Assembly (NCBI GenBank): GCA_019321725.1
Contig: CM033108.1
Coordinates: 6,466,060-6,530,059 of the forward strand
Length of the DNA stretch: 64,000 nt
Origin: Paulownia fortunei
Lineage: Eukaryota; Streptophyta; Magnoliopsida; Lamiales; Paulowniaceae
Direction: 5' to 3'
This document shows positions 35,446 through 46,585 of this stretch, one piece after another. A program made the translations under genes and the position numbers. Under the pieces are notes generated by a model that saw only the letters and a list, made by a program, of their open reading frames with translations, made no database searches and was not told the DNA's origin. Every line of letters starts with the position of its first letter. Position 1 is the stretch's first letter.

Positions 35446-37394
35446 TTAGTCATCAACATCAGAGTCATCATCCTCTCTAGTAGTTGGTTTTTCTGCTTTA
35501 GTGTCATCACCAGATTGTTCCTTCTCAGCATCAACCTCATCAGTTGTTGCAATATCAACAAAAGTTCCAGCAGTATCTACTTCCCTTTTTTGACCAAACT
35601 TTGGCAAAGTAGCCTCAGCATCATCATCACCACTGTAGGAGGTTAAAGTGGGTGCTTTTAAGGCATCCAGCAGCTTCTTATCTTTTTCTCTTTGAGGGAA
35701 ATAGAGCATTTAAGACGCCGTATATCTTGCAAATCCAATTCAAGATAAGCTTGAAGAAGTCTCTCAAGCTTGGAAGTATTTCCTCTAGTACGAGCAGAAT
35801 AGACTGGAGCCTTCACTTTGTCTTTCTGTTTCAAACTATCTACATGGTGTTCATCAAGTAGCTTTTTGGAATGGGTGATTTCTTTCCTTAAAGGCTCAAG
35901 TACCTTTATGGGTTGCTTCTTGTATCCTTGAGAAATTAGCAACTTGTCAATCAAAGATAGGAAAGGCAAAACACTATAGGTGGAGCTATTTTCAGCTTGC
36001 TTGACCACAATATAAAAAATAACCTTTCTAATATTCAGTGGATAAGCAGTCCCAATACAAAATAGGACAATGACTTGATCCTTTCTGATTGCTGTTGAAT
36101 TTGCAATAGGAGTCCAATTTGTGATTCATTTCTTATGAAGAATAGCATATCAAATAGTTAGGGATGTAGCAGGAAAGACAAATAAATCAGGCCATTGGGG
36201 AAGCTTCCCACCAGTTAATTCACTAATAATGACATCAAAATCATCAGTAGGTGAAACATACTTATGATTACGAGACTCGTAGAAGTTATTGATGAAAATT
36301 AGTAGAAATCTATAAATCTTGCTCCTGATAAACACTTTACCAAATTTGTTAAAATTAATGAGATTGATGCTTTTAGATAAATTAGAATAGAATTCATACA
36401 CGATAATTCTTTCAAAAGATGCAGCCTTTGTTACAGTCCCCAACAAACTCCTTTGTTGCAACAGTTTAACTATACCTATTTTTTTATGTTGTGACTAGTT
36501 AATCAAACGTCCAGAATGTAATTTCCTTTTGGACATAGTATACCACAGACTCTTATTTTCAACAGAATAGAACTTAGGAGAGCAAGCATGACTTATCTTA
36601 TAAGTGGATTCAGAACTAGAATCATTATTTTCATGCACAGAGTTATTTTCATCATCCTTGACTAACTTTGAATCTTCTGATTCAGATTATGTGCTCTCAA
36701 CAGTTTGTGCTATCCTATGCACTCTTGCAGATCTCTGTAAAGTGGTTTTAGGTAAATCTTCCCCTGGATCATATGCAGGATCATCCTCTACCACTTTTTT
36801 TTTTTCCTTTTGTCAACATTGGATATAATCACTTGATGAGAAAAACATGGGAACCAGGATGGATAGCCATGTGTTTCCTCTGTCTTTTCTTAAGACTTAG
36901 TTTCTGGAGGAGGTTGACTGGCTCCTTTTGTTGGACTAGGTTCCGGATCAACAGTTGTTGTAATAGTGGTAAGGACCAGCTTCTTCTATTATAACAGTTG
37001 GCATGGTAGGTGTTCCCAACAGCAAAAATTTTGTGATGTCCACTGTAAGTTCCTTAGGAACTCCTTCATCTTGATCTCCAGGTATCTCACTTCCTCTTTC
37101 TGGTTGTGGTTCAATAGCAATATCCTCTAAAACACTCATAACCAGTTGTCCAAACTCAGTGGATTCTTCTCTTTCAGGCAGTACAGTATTAGTAGGAACC
37201 ATGGTAAGAGGAGTAGGGAAAGTAGGTTCAAGGCTTCCTCTTTGAATGCGTTTGGATGTGGTTGAAGAGGTTGCACCAGAACCTAAAGCCTTGATTCCTC
37301 TTTTTCGTAATGTTCCTTCTCTTTTTTCTATTTTCTGTGTTGCGCATTTGGTTTTCACCATTTTAATTCCTATGATTTTAGAAGAGAAACACAT
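35446..37394 (-). pseudogene. Extra ORF downstream of pol in Copia element 3
   Basis: Several - strand frames together cover about 1.9 kb between pol and the 3' LTR. The 5' part (36948-37394) has a basic start (MVKTKCATQK, LRKRGIKALG) and then an acidic, Pro/Glu-rich stretch. The middle part (36150-36461) contains FERIIVYEFYSNL and VIISELTGGKLPQWPDL, resembling the 'putative plant transposon protein' domain found in many plant retroelement ORFs. The 3' part (35446-36008) has a lysine-rich helix region (LEPLRKEITHSKKLLDEHH) and ends in an acidic tail. It is sense to the element, in the position occupied by the env-like ORF of some Sireviruses. Several stops and frameshifts break it. Function unknown; the absence of this ORF from element 1 is due to 3' truncation there. 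Confidence 0.65.
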
Positions 37395-38429
37395 ACCAAA
37401 GACAGAGTATGGGTGAAAGAAACCAAGATAAACAGTGAAAAAAGGCTATAAAATTAGGTTTGAAATAATATTGTCACAATAGTCTGCCCACATATAATAG
37501 AGCCTGCTTTTCCCGCCCAAGTGCTTTAAGGGTTTTTCTTGAAAGACTCCATCCTTAAATAGGATAGTTAATCTTGATTAGGAAAATAAAGATCATCCTT
37601 ATCACTTAGATTTAGGGATTTGGAGAGAAAACAAAGAAAATAGAATAGTTGTAACAACTCATATTAAACTTATTTCCAACTCAACCAAAACTCTTCGGAT
37701 ACACTCCCACACAAATGCAAATTCTTATTTTTATACCTAGAAAAATAGAGATAAATAAATGCAAGTCAATAAGATTAATGCAATAAAAATAAACATGCCA
37801 TATGCAAGTCAAAATTGCATGTCTCAAAATAGAAAATCCTTTCAAACTTATCTGCAAGAGAGTTTTCTTACATTCAGAATTCAATTCCTAAAATATTTGG
37901 AGAGAGAAATTTCATACACTAATTTTTTTCTTTGAAAAATAATTTTCATCTCTTATAAAAAAGATTTAGCCAGTCAGGAGCTTTCACTTTATCCCTAAGT
38001 AGCTCTTTTCACATGGTTAATCATTTCTTCTTTTTCTCATCCTTTTTTTTATTTTAGAAGGGAAGCAAATGATCAGATAAACACATGGCTAGCTCCACAC
38101 TATAGGGTAAGTAGTTTTTTCTGTCAAAGGCCTCTAAAAATATCAAGGAACTTTTCTGAAATGTTTTTTCAACCACAAATGTATATTTTACTCGGTCTTT
38201 CCAAGTTGAGACACAAATATTGACACATCATGCAATGTGTAAATGAAATGCAGTATGCCTAATGCAATCCATAATATAGAACATAAATAATCCTATCAGA
38301 CTACTGTGTTCTAAGAAACCTTAATTTAGTTACAACATTTATGAACACACATGCAGTACTGTTGCAACATATGAATGTTTATGCATCCTACAATACACAG
38401 ATTACTAGAGGCTTTCTCAAGGAATCAAA

Positions 38430-38777
38430 ATAGAGTGCATTTAGAGGTTTGGTGAAGATATCTGCAAGTTATTTCTCTATTGAAACATATTCTATTAACA
38501 TAATTTTTGTTTCCACCAAATCCCTAATTATGTGGTGAGGATTATCAATGTGTGTGGTACTTGAATATTGATCAAGGTTTTCAAAAATGTTAATAGCACT
38601 TGAATTATTAGAGAAAATATGATTAGGAAAGTGTGGACCCTCAAAACCTTTTGATTGCTCAACAAATATTTCTTCCTCTTTTTTTGGTTCAATTAAAGAG
38701 GTAAAACACATATACCTTACCATATCTTTATAACTTACATTTGGCTTATCCCTTGTTAGCATACCTTTAATCAACAC
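38430..38777 (-). pseudogene. Copia pol with RT core deleted
   Basis: This frame begins with the N-terminal RT words EEEIFVEQSKGFEGPHFPNH and passes straight into RNase H words NNSSAINIFENL, THIDNPHHIIRDLVETKI and, just downstream, LADIFTKPL. The RT palm with YVDD and most of RNase H are absent. The same junction is recognisable in element 1 near 2040-2130, so the deletion predates transposition of at least one of the two copies. Confidence 0.75.
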
Positions 38778-39659
38778 ACCATAATTTGATTAGTAGGATA
38801 GTTCTTATGAACTCTGATTAAAGGAGCTTTCTGTGTTGTTTAAGTATAGTCACTGCTTTCTGTTTCTTGTTCAATTTCGTTTGTTGTAATTCTTGGTTCT
38901 GTTGTTGCAATATCTGTTTCATCAGTAACTTGCATTGTATTCTGTTCAGCTCCTATCTCATTACTGATATTGAGATATTCCTCTTTAGTCTGTTGTCCTG
39001 CAAAAATATTATAATCGGCAATTACAACATTTGAAGATTCTACGATAATTTGGATTCTCATGTTAAAAACATGATATGTCATACTATTAAAGGAATAATC
39101 AAGGAAAATCCCTCTATCACTCTTAGCATCAAATTTTCTTAACCGTTCATGATCATTTAGGATATAACATGAATAACCAAAAATATGAAAATAGTTAAGA
39201 TTAGGCTTTTTACCTTTCCAAATCTCTTATGGAGTTTTCTTGGTACCTGGCCTCAATTACACCCTATTAATGGTGTAACATGCAATGCTGACACCTTCTG
39301 CCCAAAAAGTGGATGTCTACTCTTTTGAATTTCAATATTACCCTAGCCATCTCCTAAAGAGTTTTATTCTTCCTTTCCATAATACCATTTTGTTGTGGTT
39401 TGTTTACAGCCGAGAATTCACGTGCAATTTCATATTTTTCACAAAAATTGGTGAAGACTGCATTTTTAAACTCCTTACCATGATCAGTTTGAATTCTAGC
39501 TATCTTACCAATATTATTATTCCTTTCATTAGCTAATTTTTGTACAATTTTTTAAACACTTGAAAGGTATCCGATTTTTCTCTAATAAAATCTACCCAAG
39601 TAAATCTAGAAAATCATCAACACACACAAACACATACCTATTTCTCCTAAACTTTCTAC

Positions 39660-39857
39660 CTACATGGGTCCTATGAGGTCCATGTGAAGAAGTTCTAGAG
39701 TGTGTGATGTACTGATGTGTTGCAACACCTTGTGTGTATCCTTTTTTTGTTTTTCAAGCTGATATGCACCACACACTCCTGGATTCTTTTTGTTCAGTTT
39801 TGGCACTCCTGTTATAGCTCCTGTATTCACAATCTTAGTCAGATTCTTAAAATTCAA
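39660..39857 (-). pseudogene. Copia pre-integrase/integrase junction fragment
   Basis: Contains VPKLNKKNPGVCGAYQLEKQ, followed by the start of the integrase core, LELLHMDLIGPM. These are typical of the end of the GAG-pre-integrase domain and the first catalytic Asp (D in MDLIGPM). Short open piece, flanked by stops. Confidence 0.8.
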
Positions 39858-40564
39858 GTGCTCTAATTTTTGGTACCAAAAATGATTTCATTAATTTTTA
39901 TGTTGTAACATACATGAGGTTATTGCAATATATAACAGCTATTAGATGAACGAGAACCAGTTAAAACACATCTGTCAGTTTCATCAAATACCTAATATTT
40001 GTTCTTATTAAACCTGACAAATAGTTTCTAATTACAGAGTTGGCTGATGCTGATCAGATTTGCTTTCAATCCTTCTACATGGAGCATATTATTGAGTTTT
40101 GGCTGTCCTTCAACATTGAGTACCTTTTTTCCAATTACCCATCCTTTTTAATCATCTCCAAATGTAACATGTCTTTCATTCATAATTCGATAACCTTTTA
40201 ATTTTTTCTTATCACTTGTCATATTTCTAGAACATCCACTATCAAATATCAAGTATCATCAGTACAGGCTTTTAAAGAAAGGTCTACAACAAAACATCTA
40301 AGATCTGACTTTCTAATCCAAAATTTTCTTTGAAATTAATTTTTCAAGTCAATTTTGATCTTAGAAGTTTGTTGCAACAATTTAGATTTCTGTTGCAACA
40401 TTACGGAAGTAGGTGAACCAAAATTGTGAACCAAAATACATACTATTCCTCAAGGCCTTTCTAAAATTAAAACATCTTGGTCAGATATGTCTAGGCAGAT
40501 TACAAAAATGGCAAATCAAAATAAACCTTTTTGGCTTAGATTTTTTAAAAATAGTTTTTTTGCT

Positions 40565-40816
40565 TTAATCAAAAATGGACTGAATAGGTTTTGTTTCCTT
40601 TACAAAAACTATTTTTGAATTTGAAAACTCACCAGTATATCCCAAATTGTGATGATCACTATATGGTTTCCTAATAGAGAGAATTTTATCTAGTGTATTC
40701 TTACCAAAATCAAGTTTCATCATCTTTTGAGTGTGAAGTAGTTCCTGTTCAATTTCGTGGATTTTTCTATCCTTTTCAACAACAAGGTTCATAAACTCAA
40801 GTATTTTTACTTTCAT
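40565..40816 (-). pseudogene. Copia gag C-terminal fragment
   Basis: A helix-rich start (MKVKILEFMNLVVEKDRKIH) is followed by KMMKLDFGKNTLDKILSI and YSDHHNLGYTGEFS. It is the counterpart of 3169-3411 in element 1. Confidence 0.65.
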
Positions 40817-41111
40817 CGATTATTTTTCTTTGTTTAGTACAATAATTTGTTCCTCAAGTGATTTGTTGATTTTGCATATCTCAAGCCACTTTTGAAATAT
40901 TTTGTTAATCATTTGCTGAATTTCCTTGATGCTAGGCTCATCCTCATCCTTCTGAATTCTGCACATCCTTCTTACTTGTTACAATAGATGAAGTCAGACA
41001 TGTCACATTATACTTAACTATTGGAACATACCTTTGAATTGACGCAACATGTTCACGATGACTCTTGATCATCTTAGAGTTGAACTCCATATGATTGCTC
41101 ACATGTAGTAG

Positions 41112-41504
41112 TCAAAGACTTGCCCATCCATTTGAGAGTATTAGAACATTCTTCTTGGATATGTCCGAACCCTTCACATTCACGATATTGAATTCTTCTG
41201 GTTTTCCTTGGCTTGTTGAGTTATCATTCATCATTTTGAGAAAATTTTCAAATTTGTTTGTCACAAGAGCCAAAGATTTTGACATATCATCATTGTCCTT
41301 TGATTCAAATATTGGTTTTGGAACTTTAGCTTGGAAAGCAATACTATTTTCTTTATCTCTCCTGTTGTGATTGAGATTTAATTCAAATGTTTGTAAGGAG
41401 CCCATCAATTCATTTAGTTTTATTTTTTCTATATCACGAGCTTCTTCAATCATGGTGACATTGTATGCAAATCTTTTTGGTAGTGAACTTAAGGCTTTTC
41501 GCAC
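41112..41504 (-). pseudogene. Copia gag fragment with damaged zinc knuckle
   Basis: Gag words KALSSLPKRFAYNVTMIEE and LMGSLQTFELNLNHN. A frame shift leads to YRECEGFGHIQEEC, where the first knuckle Cys is Tyr, so the CX2CX4HX4C site is lost. A 24-bp direct repeat (atagctttgcattgaaggtg, twice in tandem near 41567-41613) lies upstream in the same gag region. Confidence 0.75.
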
Positions 41505-42079
41505 AAATTTAAAGTCTAAATATTTTTTGCCAAGTGTTTGAGCTTCATTTGCTATGTCACATAGCTTTGCATTGAAGGTGCCAATAGCTTTGCATTGAAG
41601 GTGCCAATTATCTCATTCTCCTCCATAAGATTTTCAAATCTTGAACCCAAAATTTAGAGTTTTAACATTTGCGCAGCTGTTGTTTCTTCATAGGCAGTTT
41701 TGAGAATTTTCTAAACCTTCTTTGCACTTTCACATGTTGCAATAAATTTGAATTGGTTAATATCAACTATATTGAAAATTGCATTTAGGGTCTTTGAGTT
41801 GTAATTTGTGTCTTTTTGTCCTTAGTGTTCCATTAATCTTTTAGCTTAAGAACCTCATCTATTTGTTCATTTGTCATCACATGATATTTCCAATCTGATA
41901 TAACAGCACGCCAAGCCCGTTCATCCACATATATAATGAAGGATCACATCTTAGCTTTCTAGTATGAGTAACTCATTCTTTCCAACAATAGAGGTCGAGT
42001 AGTTGATCTTCCTCAATGAAGATGGTCCATTCCTGCACGTCAAACATATCAGTTCCCAAAATCTCACTGTGTATATCTA

Positions 42080-42101
42080 GTGACCAGCCCTTTATGCCAA
42101 T
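42080..42101 (-). other. Copia primer-binding site (element 3)
   Basis: On the - strand ATTGGCATAAAGGGCTGGTC follows the LTR. It is a decayed version of the element 1 site, which resembles the initiator Met-tRNA binding site. Confidence 0.6.
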
Positions 42102-45100
42102 TGAAAGATATGTTTTAGTTCTATTACCCACTTTAATTAATTAATCCAGATTTGATTGTTATAACAATGTGAGTAACTGTTGCAACAGTGAACAAAAAAA
42201 ACAAAAAGTAAAAAATTGACACAAGAGATTTTTTATGTGTTTCAAGTACAAATGTACTCTACATGTACGAGGACACCACCTGCAATGAACACTTCACTAA
42301 TTCAAATTGTTCTATTATAATAATAGGACTTATTCATAATATAAAGACTCACTTTTTACAAATGACACCATTCTTGAGCTTAATCAACTAATGAATGTCG
42401 ACTTTTAAATCAATACTTTTGAACTTCCTTCAATGCTGAAATCCTATCAGACGGCAGATCGACCTTCTCTCAAAAATCTTCAAATTCTTCTCCTGAAGAA
42501 TTGCACTAATATCCCGAAAGGCTTACCCTCTTCTCCTGAAGAGTGAATTATGCGAAAAAACACATGATTAAAGCTTCAAATCTTGAGTGAACGTGAATTG
42601 TCAAACTCAAACTTCTTTTCTTCAAGTCTTTATTTTATACAGCATCAATTAGAGTCATTCTTCACTTCAAAGTGTCTAGATACGCTGTAATTCGACTTCC
42701 ATAATCTTCAAAGATCCTTCTCATATCAAGAAGATCTTTTCTTATCTTCTTTGTATCAATCTAAATCCCACATGATATCTTTTTGAATATCTCCAATCAA
42801 TATCTTGGAAATATTTTTTCATTCTTATCAAATCTGCAAATAACCAATAAAAGTTGTCAAATATATTATCAATAAAATCTGCAATTGTAATACCCAATCC
42901 TCACACTACTCACTTAGCCAATGTGATTCATGCATTACATGCTACTTATATGCTAAATTTCATTAACATTTACATGTCATCTTATATAGCATTCTTAATT
43001 GTTAGACCTCTAATGCTATCACATGATATTAGTGGTTGAGATCTTATAACCTAATAAAAAAATTCAATATTTAGATAAGAGAAAGAATAGATTGGTCAAT
43101 CTATTGGATATTAATAGGTTATATGTTGTAATTTTAAAAGTAATTGAAGGTATTACTAGTAAGCTAATATGTTTCAATTCAATTAGATCAAGGTGTTTTA
43201 AAATTATACATCCATAAACTAATAATACTTGGAATATTAAACATGATGTAATTTGATTTAAGTGTCATATTTCAAGGTCCATATGTGTATATAATTTTAG
43301 AAATGAAAACCAGACAATCTATTTAAGAATCAGATTCAATCGATTTAAAGATCAAATGAACGGTTAAGAAATTAGAATATAATTTATCCGATTGTATGGA
43401 AATTAAAATAAGTTGTAAATAAAAAAATTAATGGTGAGAAATACCAGATTAAATATGTATAAGTTGTGTATAATATCATATTTAAACCACCATTTGACAT
43501 CTCAAGTTTTGCCACCTTATGCTTTCTTATTAAGTTTAAGCTAACACCTCAAACCCTTTACCCTTAAGCCACGACCAAACCCTCATTTCAGCCATTTTCA
43601 GTTTCCAAACATGCACCTTAAGGTCTCCAAGTGCTCCAAATTGATTCCAAGCTGAAATAAAAGCAAGAAAAACAAAGAAGAAGTGGTTACCATCAAGTTT
43701 AACCTCAAAATCTGCATAGGTAACACTTACCTACGATTTTGCCTTTGGTTTTCAGATTATTCTGAATGGGTTTACTGTTCACTAAACTTTCAATATCACT
43801 GATAAAAGTTTTAGAAAGATTTTAGTTAGACTTTGGTGCATAAAGAAAGGGTTTTTGGTGACAAACACCTAATAGAAAATACTTGTGACAGAAATTGTCA
43901 CCTTACTATTTTCTTGTATTTTAGGTCTCAAAAGTATATAGTATATTAAATAAAACCTATAATTATTACCAGTCACATATCCATATATGAGTTAAGAGTA
44001 TTGGAATGAATATTAATTGGTTAGAAATTGAACTAGAGCATGATATTGGAGAAATACTCAAACTGCCAAAGTAGCAAAATTTGTTTTGGTGTGCTGTGAA
44101 GGAGACTGAATTAGGGGAGATAAATCCATGAGTTTTGACAATTCTATAGCTTGGTTATATGTTTTTATATGTTATATAATTGTGGTAAAAAGTTTATAGT
44201 GAATAAATACGCCTAATAATGCTAAAATTTCTATGAAACTTAATATGATAGCAAGGAAAATAAAAGATGAAAATTTGTTCCATTTTACTTCTTCGCATGT
44301 TTCAACATATCTATGGTAAAATTGATGTTTAGCATTTAGAGAACTATTATAAGAGTTATAACACATCAATTAGGTATCAATTATGTGATTTTATAATACA
44401 TTTAAGATGAGAAATCAAGGTACTTAGGAGATTGTATTAGGTTTTAGTCCCTAAGTAGTAAAGTTTGATTGTTACATAGTTAAATTGAAATTCAAGGTCC
44501 TTGTATAGGATTAAGCATAATGAATTTGTTGATTGAGGATAGTGATTGATATCTTATATTTTTATAGATTATTCATACCTAAGGTTGGGGAGTAACAACT
44601 AAGAAACTAAAAAGTAAGATACGATCGATTAAAGGTAAGTAAAAATCCATTTGCAACTACAATGCATAAACATAGTATGTCTTGAAGCATTTATACTTAA
44701 TATATTGATGATATTTAAATTGATTCGATGATAAGTGTAGTATGTACCTGAAGAGTTTTATGATTATTGAAACATATTGAGAGCAAGATGACTTGCATTT
44801 CATATTGAACATATCATTCATGAGCATTTACATGTGCATGCACGGCATATGAGTACAGTTAAGGTTCTTGCGTGCACGATATGATTTGAGACATGATTTT
44901 TAGAAAGAAAATATTTTGGTTGGCCACTACTAGTGTACCGAGGCATGCGAAGCGTGCTTATGTGATATTTTGGGGTGCTGCAAGAGTTACTTCTTGGAGG
45001 ATCATAGGGATTGACATGGGGTGTGCCTCTGATGGTCACGAGAAGGTGGACCACTTGACTGTGCCCTTATTGACTCCGCTAGTATGAAGACTTCTAGAGG

Positions 45101-45912
45101 ATTATAGGAGAAAACAGAGGGTAGATCTCTGGTGATCTAGGAGATGACCCCTAAACTGAGTCAATTTATTTATGACCATGTGATTATTGATATTGTTTAG
45201 AGCTCTATTCGATGCATAGTAGGAAGGCTAAGGGCCCAATGATGAAAAATGATTTTGAATGAACTATTTTGGTTCAGGAGCTTGCATTTCTAGCGTGATT
45301 TCATAGAGATGCATTACATATATGTTAAATTATCGCTTCAGCATGCATGATTTTCACTTATTGAGCGTGAGTTCACATAGTTCATGCATTGTAGGTAAGC
45401 ATGGTGATACTTGAGAATTTGAGGTTTACTGGGCTGGTTGTTGGAGCTCCTAGAAGCTTTTGAGGATCACTGTACATAGATAACGACATGTTGGGGCTGT
45501 TTTTTAGGTTGTGCTTTTAATTTTATGGTTTATTGCATTATATAGTGACATTATCCTGTATATCACTTTTAAAACTCCATTCTAATTAAGTCTGAGTTTT
45601 GTGATGATTTTGATAAATATTATTATTGTTCATATAACTATGTATCTATATACAGTGTTACAGGATGTTAAAGCACTTTACTTTATTAGTGTTATGTCAA
45701 ACTAACTAGCTAAAAAAAAAATTATACACACGCATACATGCACAAATTATGTTGTATAGATTATTTATATATATGTGTAAACATATCTTTGGGACGTTGT
45801 GACAACAGTTATAAGACTTTAATTTTAATAAGTCAATAACTTTTCAAAACTTGTAATATTAAATTGTGCAATAAACTTTGGATTTTTAACAATGTGAATT
45901 TTAAACTTAATA
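42102..45912 (-). repeat. Copia 5' LTR split by a nested insertion
   Basis: LTR sequence runs 42102-42885 and resumes at 45805-45912. Together these make about 887 bp and match the 3' LTR at 34249-35146. The join is at 'ataaaatctgcaat' versus 'acagttataagactt' in this LTR and 'ataaaatcgatagctataag' in the other. The right terminus has decayed from CA to TA. Confidence 0.82.
42886..45804. mobile_element. Nested 2.9-kb solo-LTR-like insertion
   Basis: Bounded by TGTAATACCC at the left and GGGACGTTGTGACA at the right, an imperfect TG...CA inverted terminus as in LTRs. The flanking pentamers gcaat (42881-42885) and acagt (45805-45809) could be a degenerate target duplication (3 of 5 match). There is no polyprotein motif; the frame 44893-45087 is not recognised. 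Size and termini fit a solo LTR of a plant Gypsy element, but this is inferred. The other Copia LTR lacks it, so it is younger than the Copia insertion. Confidence 0.6.
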
Positions 45913-45917
45913 TAAAA
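45913..45917. repeat. Copia target-site duplication (right)
   Basis: taaaa, the partner of 34244-34248, followed by gaataattaatta, which continues the SWEET intron 4 alignment. Confidence 0.8.
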
Positions 45918-45946
45918 GAATAATTAATTATATTTACACAAAAAAA

Positions 45947-46147
45947 AATCTTTTTTTCTTTTTTTTTAAACTATTGCGTATACAATTGATTATGATTAAT
46001 ACGATGACTTGCTTCTGGATATAATGATTTTTTTAATAAATTATCCTTCTTTTTTTCTTTTTTTTTAAACTATTGCGTATACAATTGATTATGATTAATA
46101 CGATGACTTGCTTCTGGATATAATGATTTTTTTAATAAATTATCCTG
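45947..46147. repeat. 99-bp tandem duplication in intron 4 of copy 2
   Basis: The block from ctattgcgtatacaattgat through the 'ttaataaattatcc' part occurs twice in tandem with a period of 99 bp (first unit from 45971, second from 46070). I see no differences between the units apart from the edges, so the duplication is recent. Confidence 0.85.
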
Positions 46148-46272
46148 TGATTAAGCCTTGTTGAACCTGTGTGGCGTTCAAGCCTTAGCCATTTATTAAT
46201 GGATTTGTCAACTGGTTTCTTGGAGAAAGTACTTTAATACCTTTACGATCATCCCTACAATTCACACACACT

Positions 46273-46282
46273 CATATATATA

Positions 46283-46320
<38 letters not shown>
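46273..46320. repeat. (TA)n microsatellite
   Basis: Long (AT)n run with a single TT break. It lies immediately left of the fold-back. The matching region in gene 1 has a short (CA)n/(TA)n tract (26036-26075). Confidence 0.9.
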
Positions 46321-46585
46321 CTGGATAGAGACTATAAATGGTGGAGGGCCCAAGAATATCATGTTGCAACAATGAAGAAAACATAAAAAAAAATACTTGA
46401 CAGTCACCCAAATTTGTTAACCAAGTCAAATTATTATATACTTAATGATTTGTTATAATAATTTGACTTGGTTAACAAATTGGGGTGATTTGAGTCAAGT
46501 ATTTTTTTTATTTTTTTTTATGTTTTCTTCATTGTTACAACATGATATTCTTGGGCCCTCGACGACTTATAGCCTCTATTCAGTT
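46319..46585. repeat. Large inverted repeat (fold-back) in copy 2 intron 5
   Basis: The left arm (about 46319-46439) is the reverse complement of the right arm (about 46454-46585), with a loop of about 14 nt. Paired blocks include aactggatagagactata with tatagcctctattcagtt, gggcccaagaatatcatg with catgatattcttgggccc, and gttaaccaagtcaaatta with taatttgacttggttaac. The right arm matches the normal intron order of gene 1 (26105-26215) and copy 3 (59755-59865), so the left arm is an inverted copy made in place. Confidence 0.9.

Larger units (their letters stand above)
34249..45912 (-). mobile_element. Sirevirus-like Copia element inserted in SWEET copy 2 intron 4
   Basis: This is a complete two-LTR element read leftward. 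The 5' LTR is at 42102-45912 (interrupted by a nested insertion), the primer-binding site at about 42080-42101, gag at 40.5-41.5 kb, integrase start near 39.7 kb, RT start plus RNase H tail at 38.4-38.8 kb, an extra ORF at 35.4-37.4 kb, the polypurine tract at 35147-35158 and the 3' LTR at 34249-35146. Without the nested insertion it is about 8.7 kb. A perfect 5-bp duplication, taaaa, flanks it, and the empty site is preserved in gene 1 and copy 3. The RT core is deleted and the frames are broken, so it is non-autonomous. The Sirevirus assignment rests on pol wording, a post-pol ORF and multiple G-rich tracts near the 3' LTR. Confidence 0.88.

Noticed and set aside
36604..36994. + strand frames at 36604-36828 and 36773-36994
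   Set aside because: They are antisense to the extra ORF of the Copia element, whose - strand frames carry recognisable and longer content.
44893..45087. 64-codon + strand frame in the nested insertion
   Set aside because: No recognised domain. It lies inside a solo-LTR-like element and has no supporting context.
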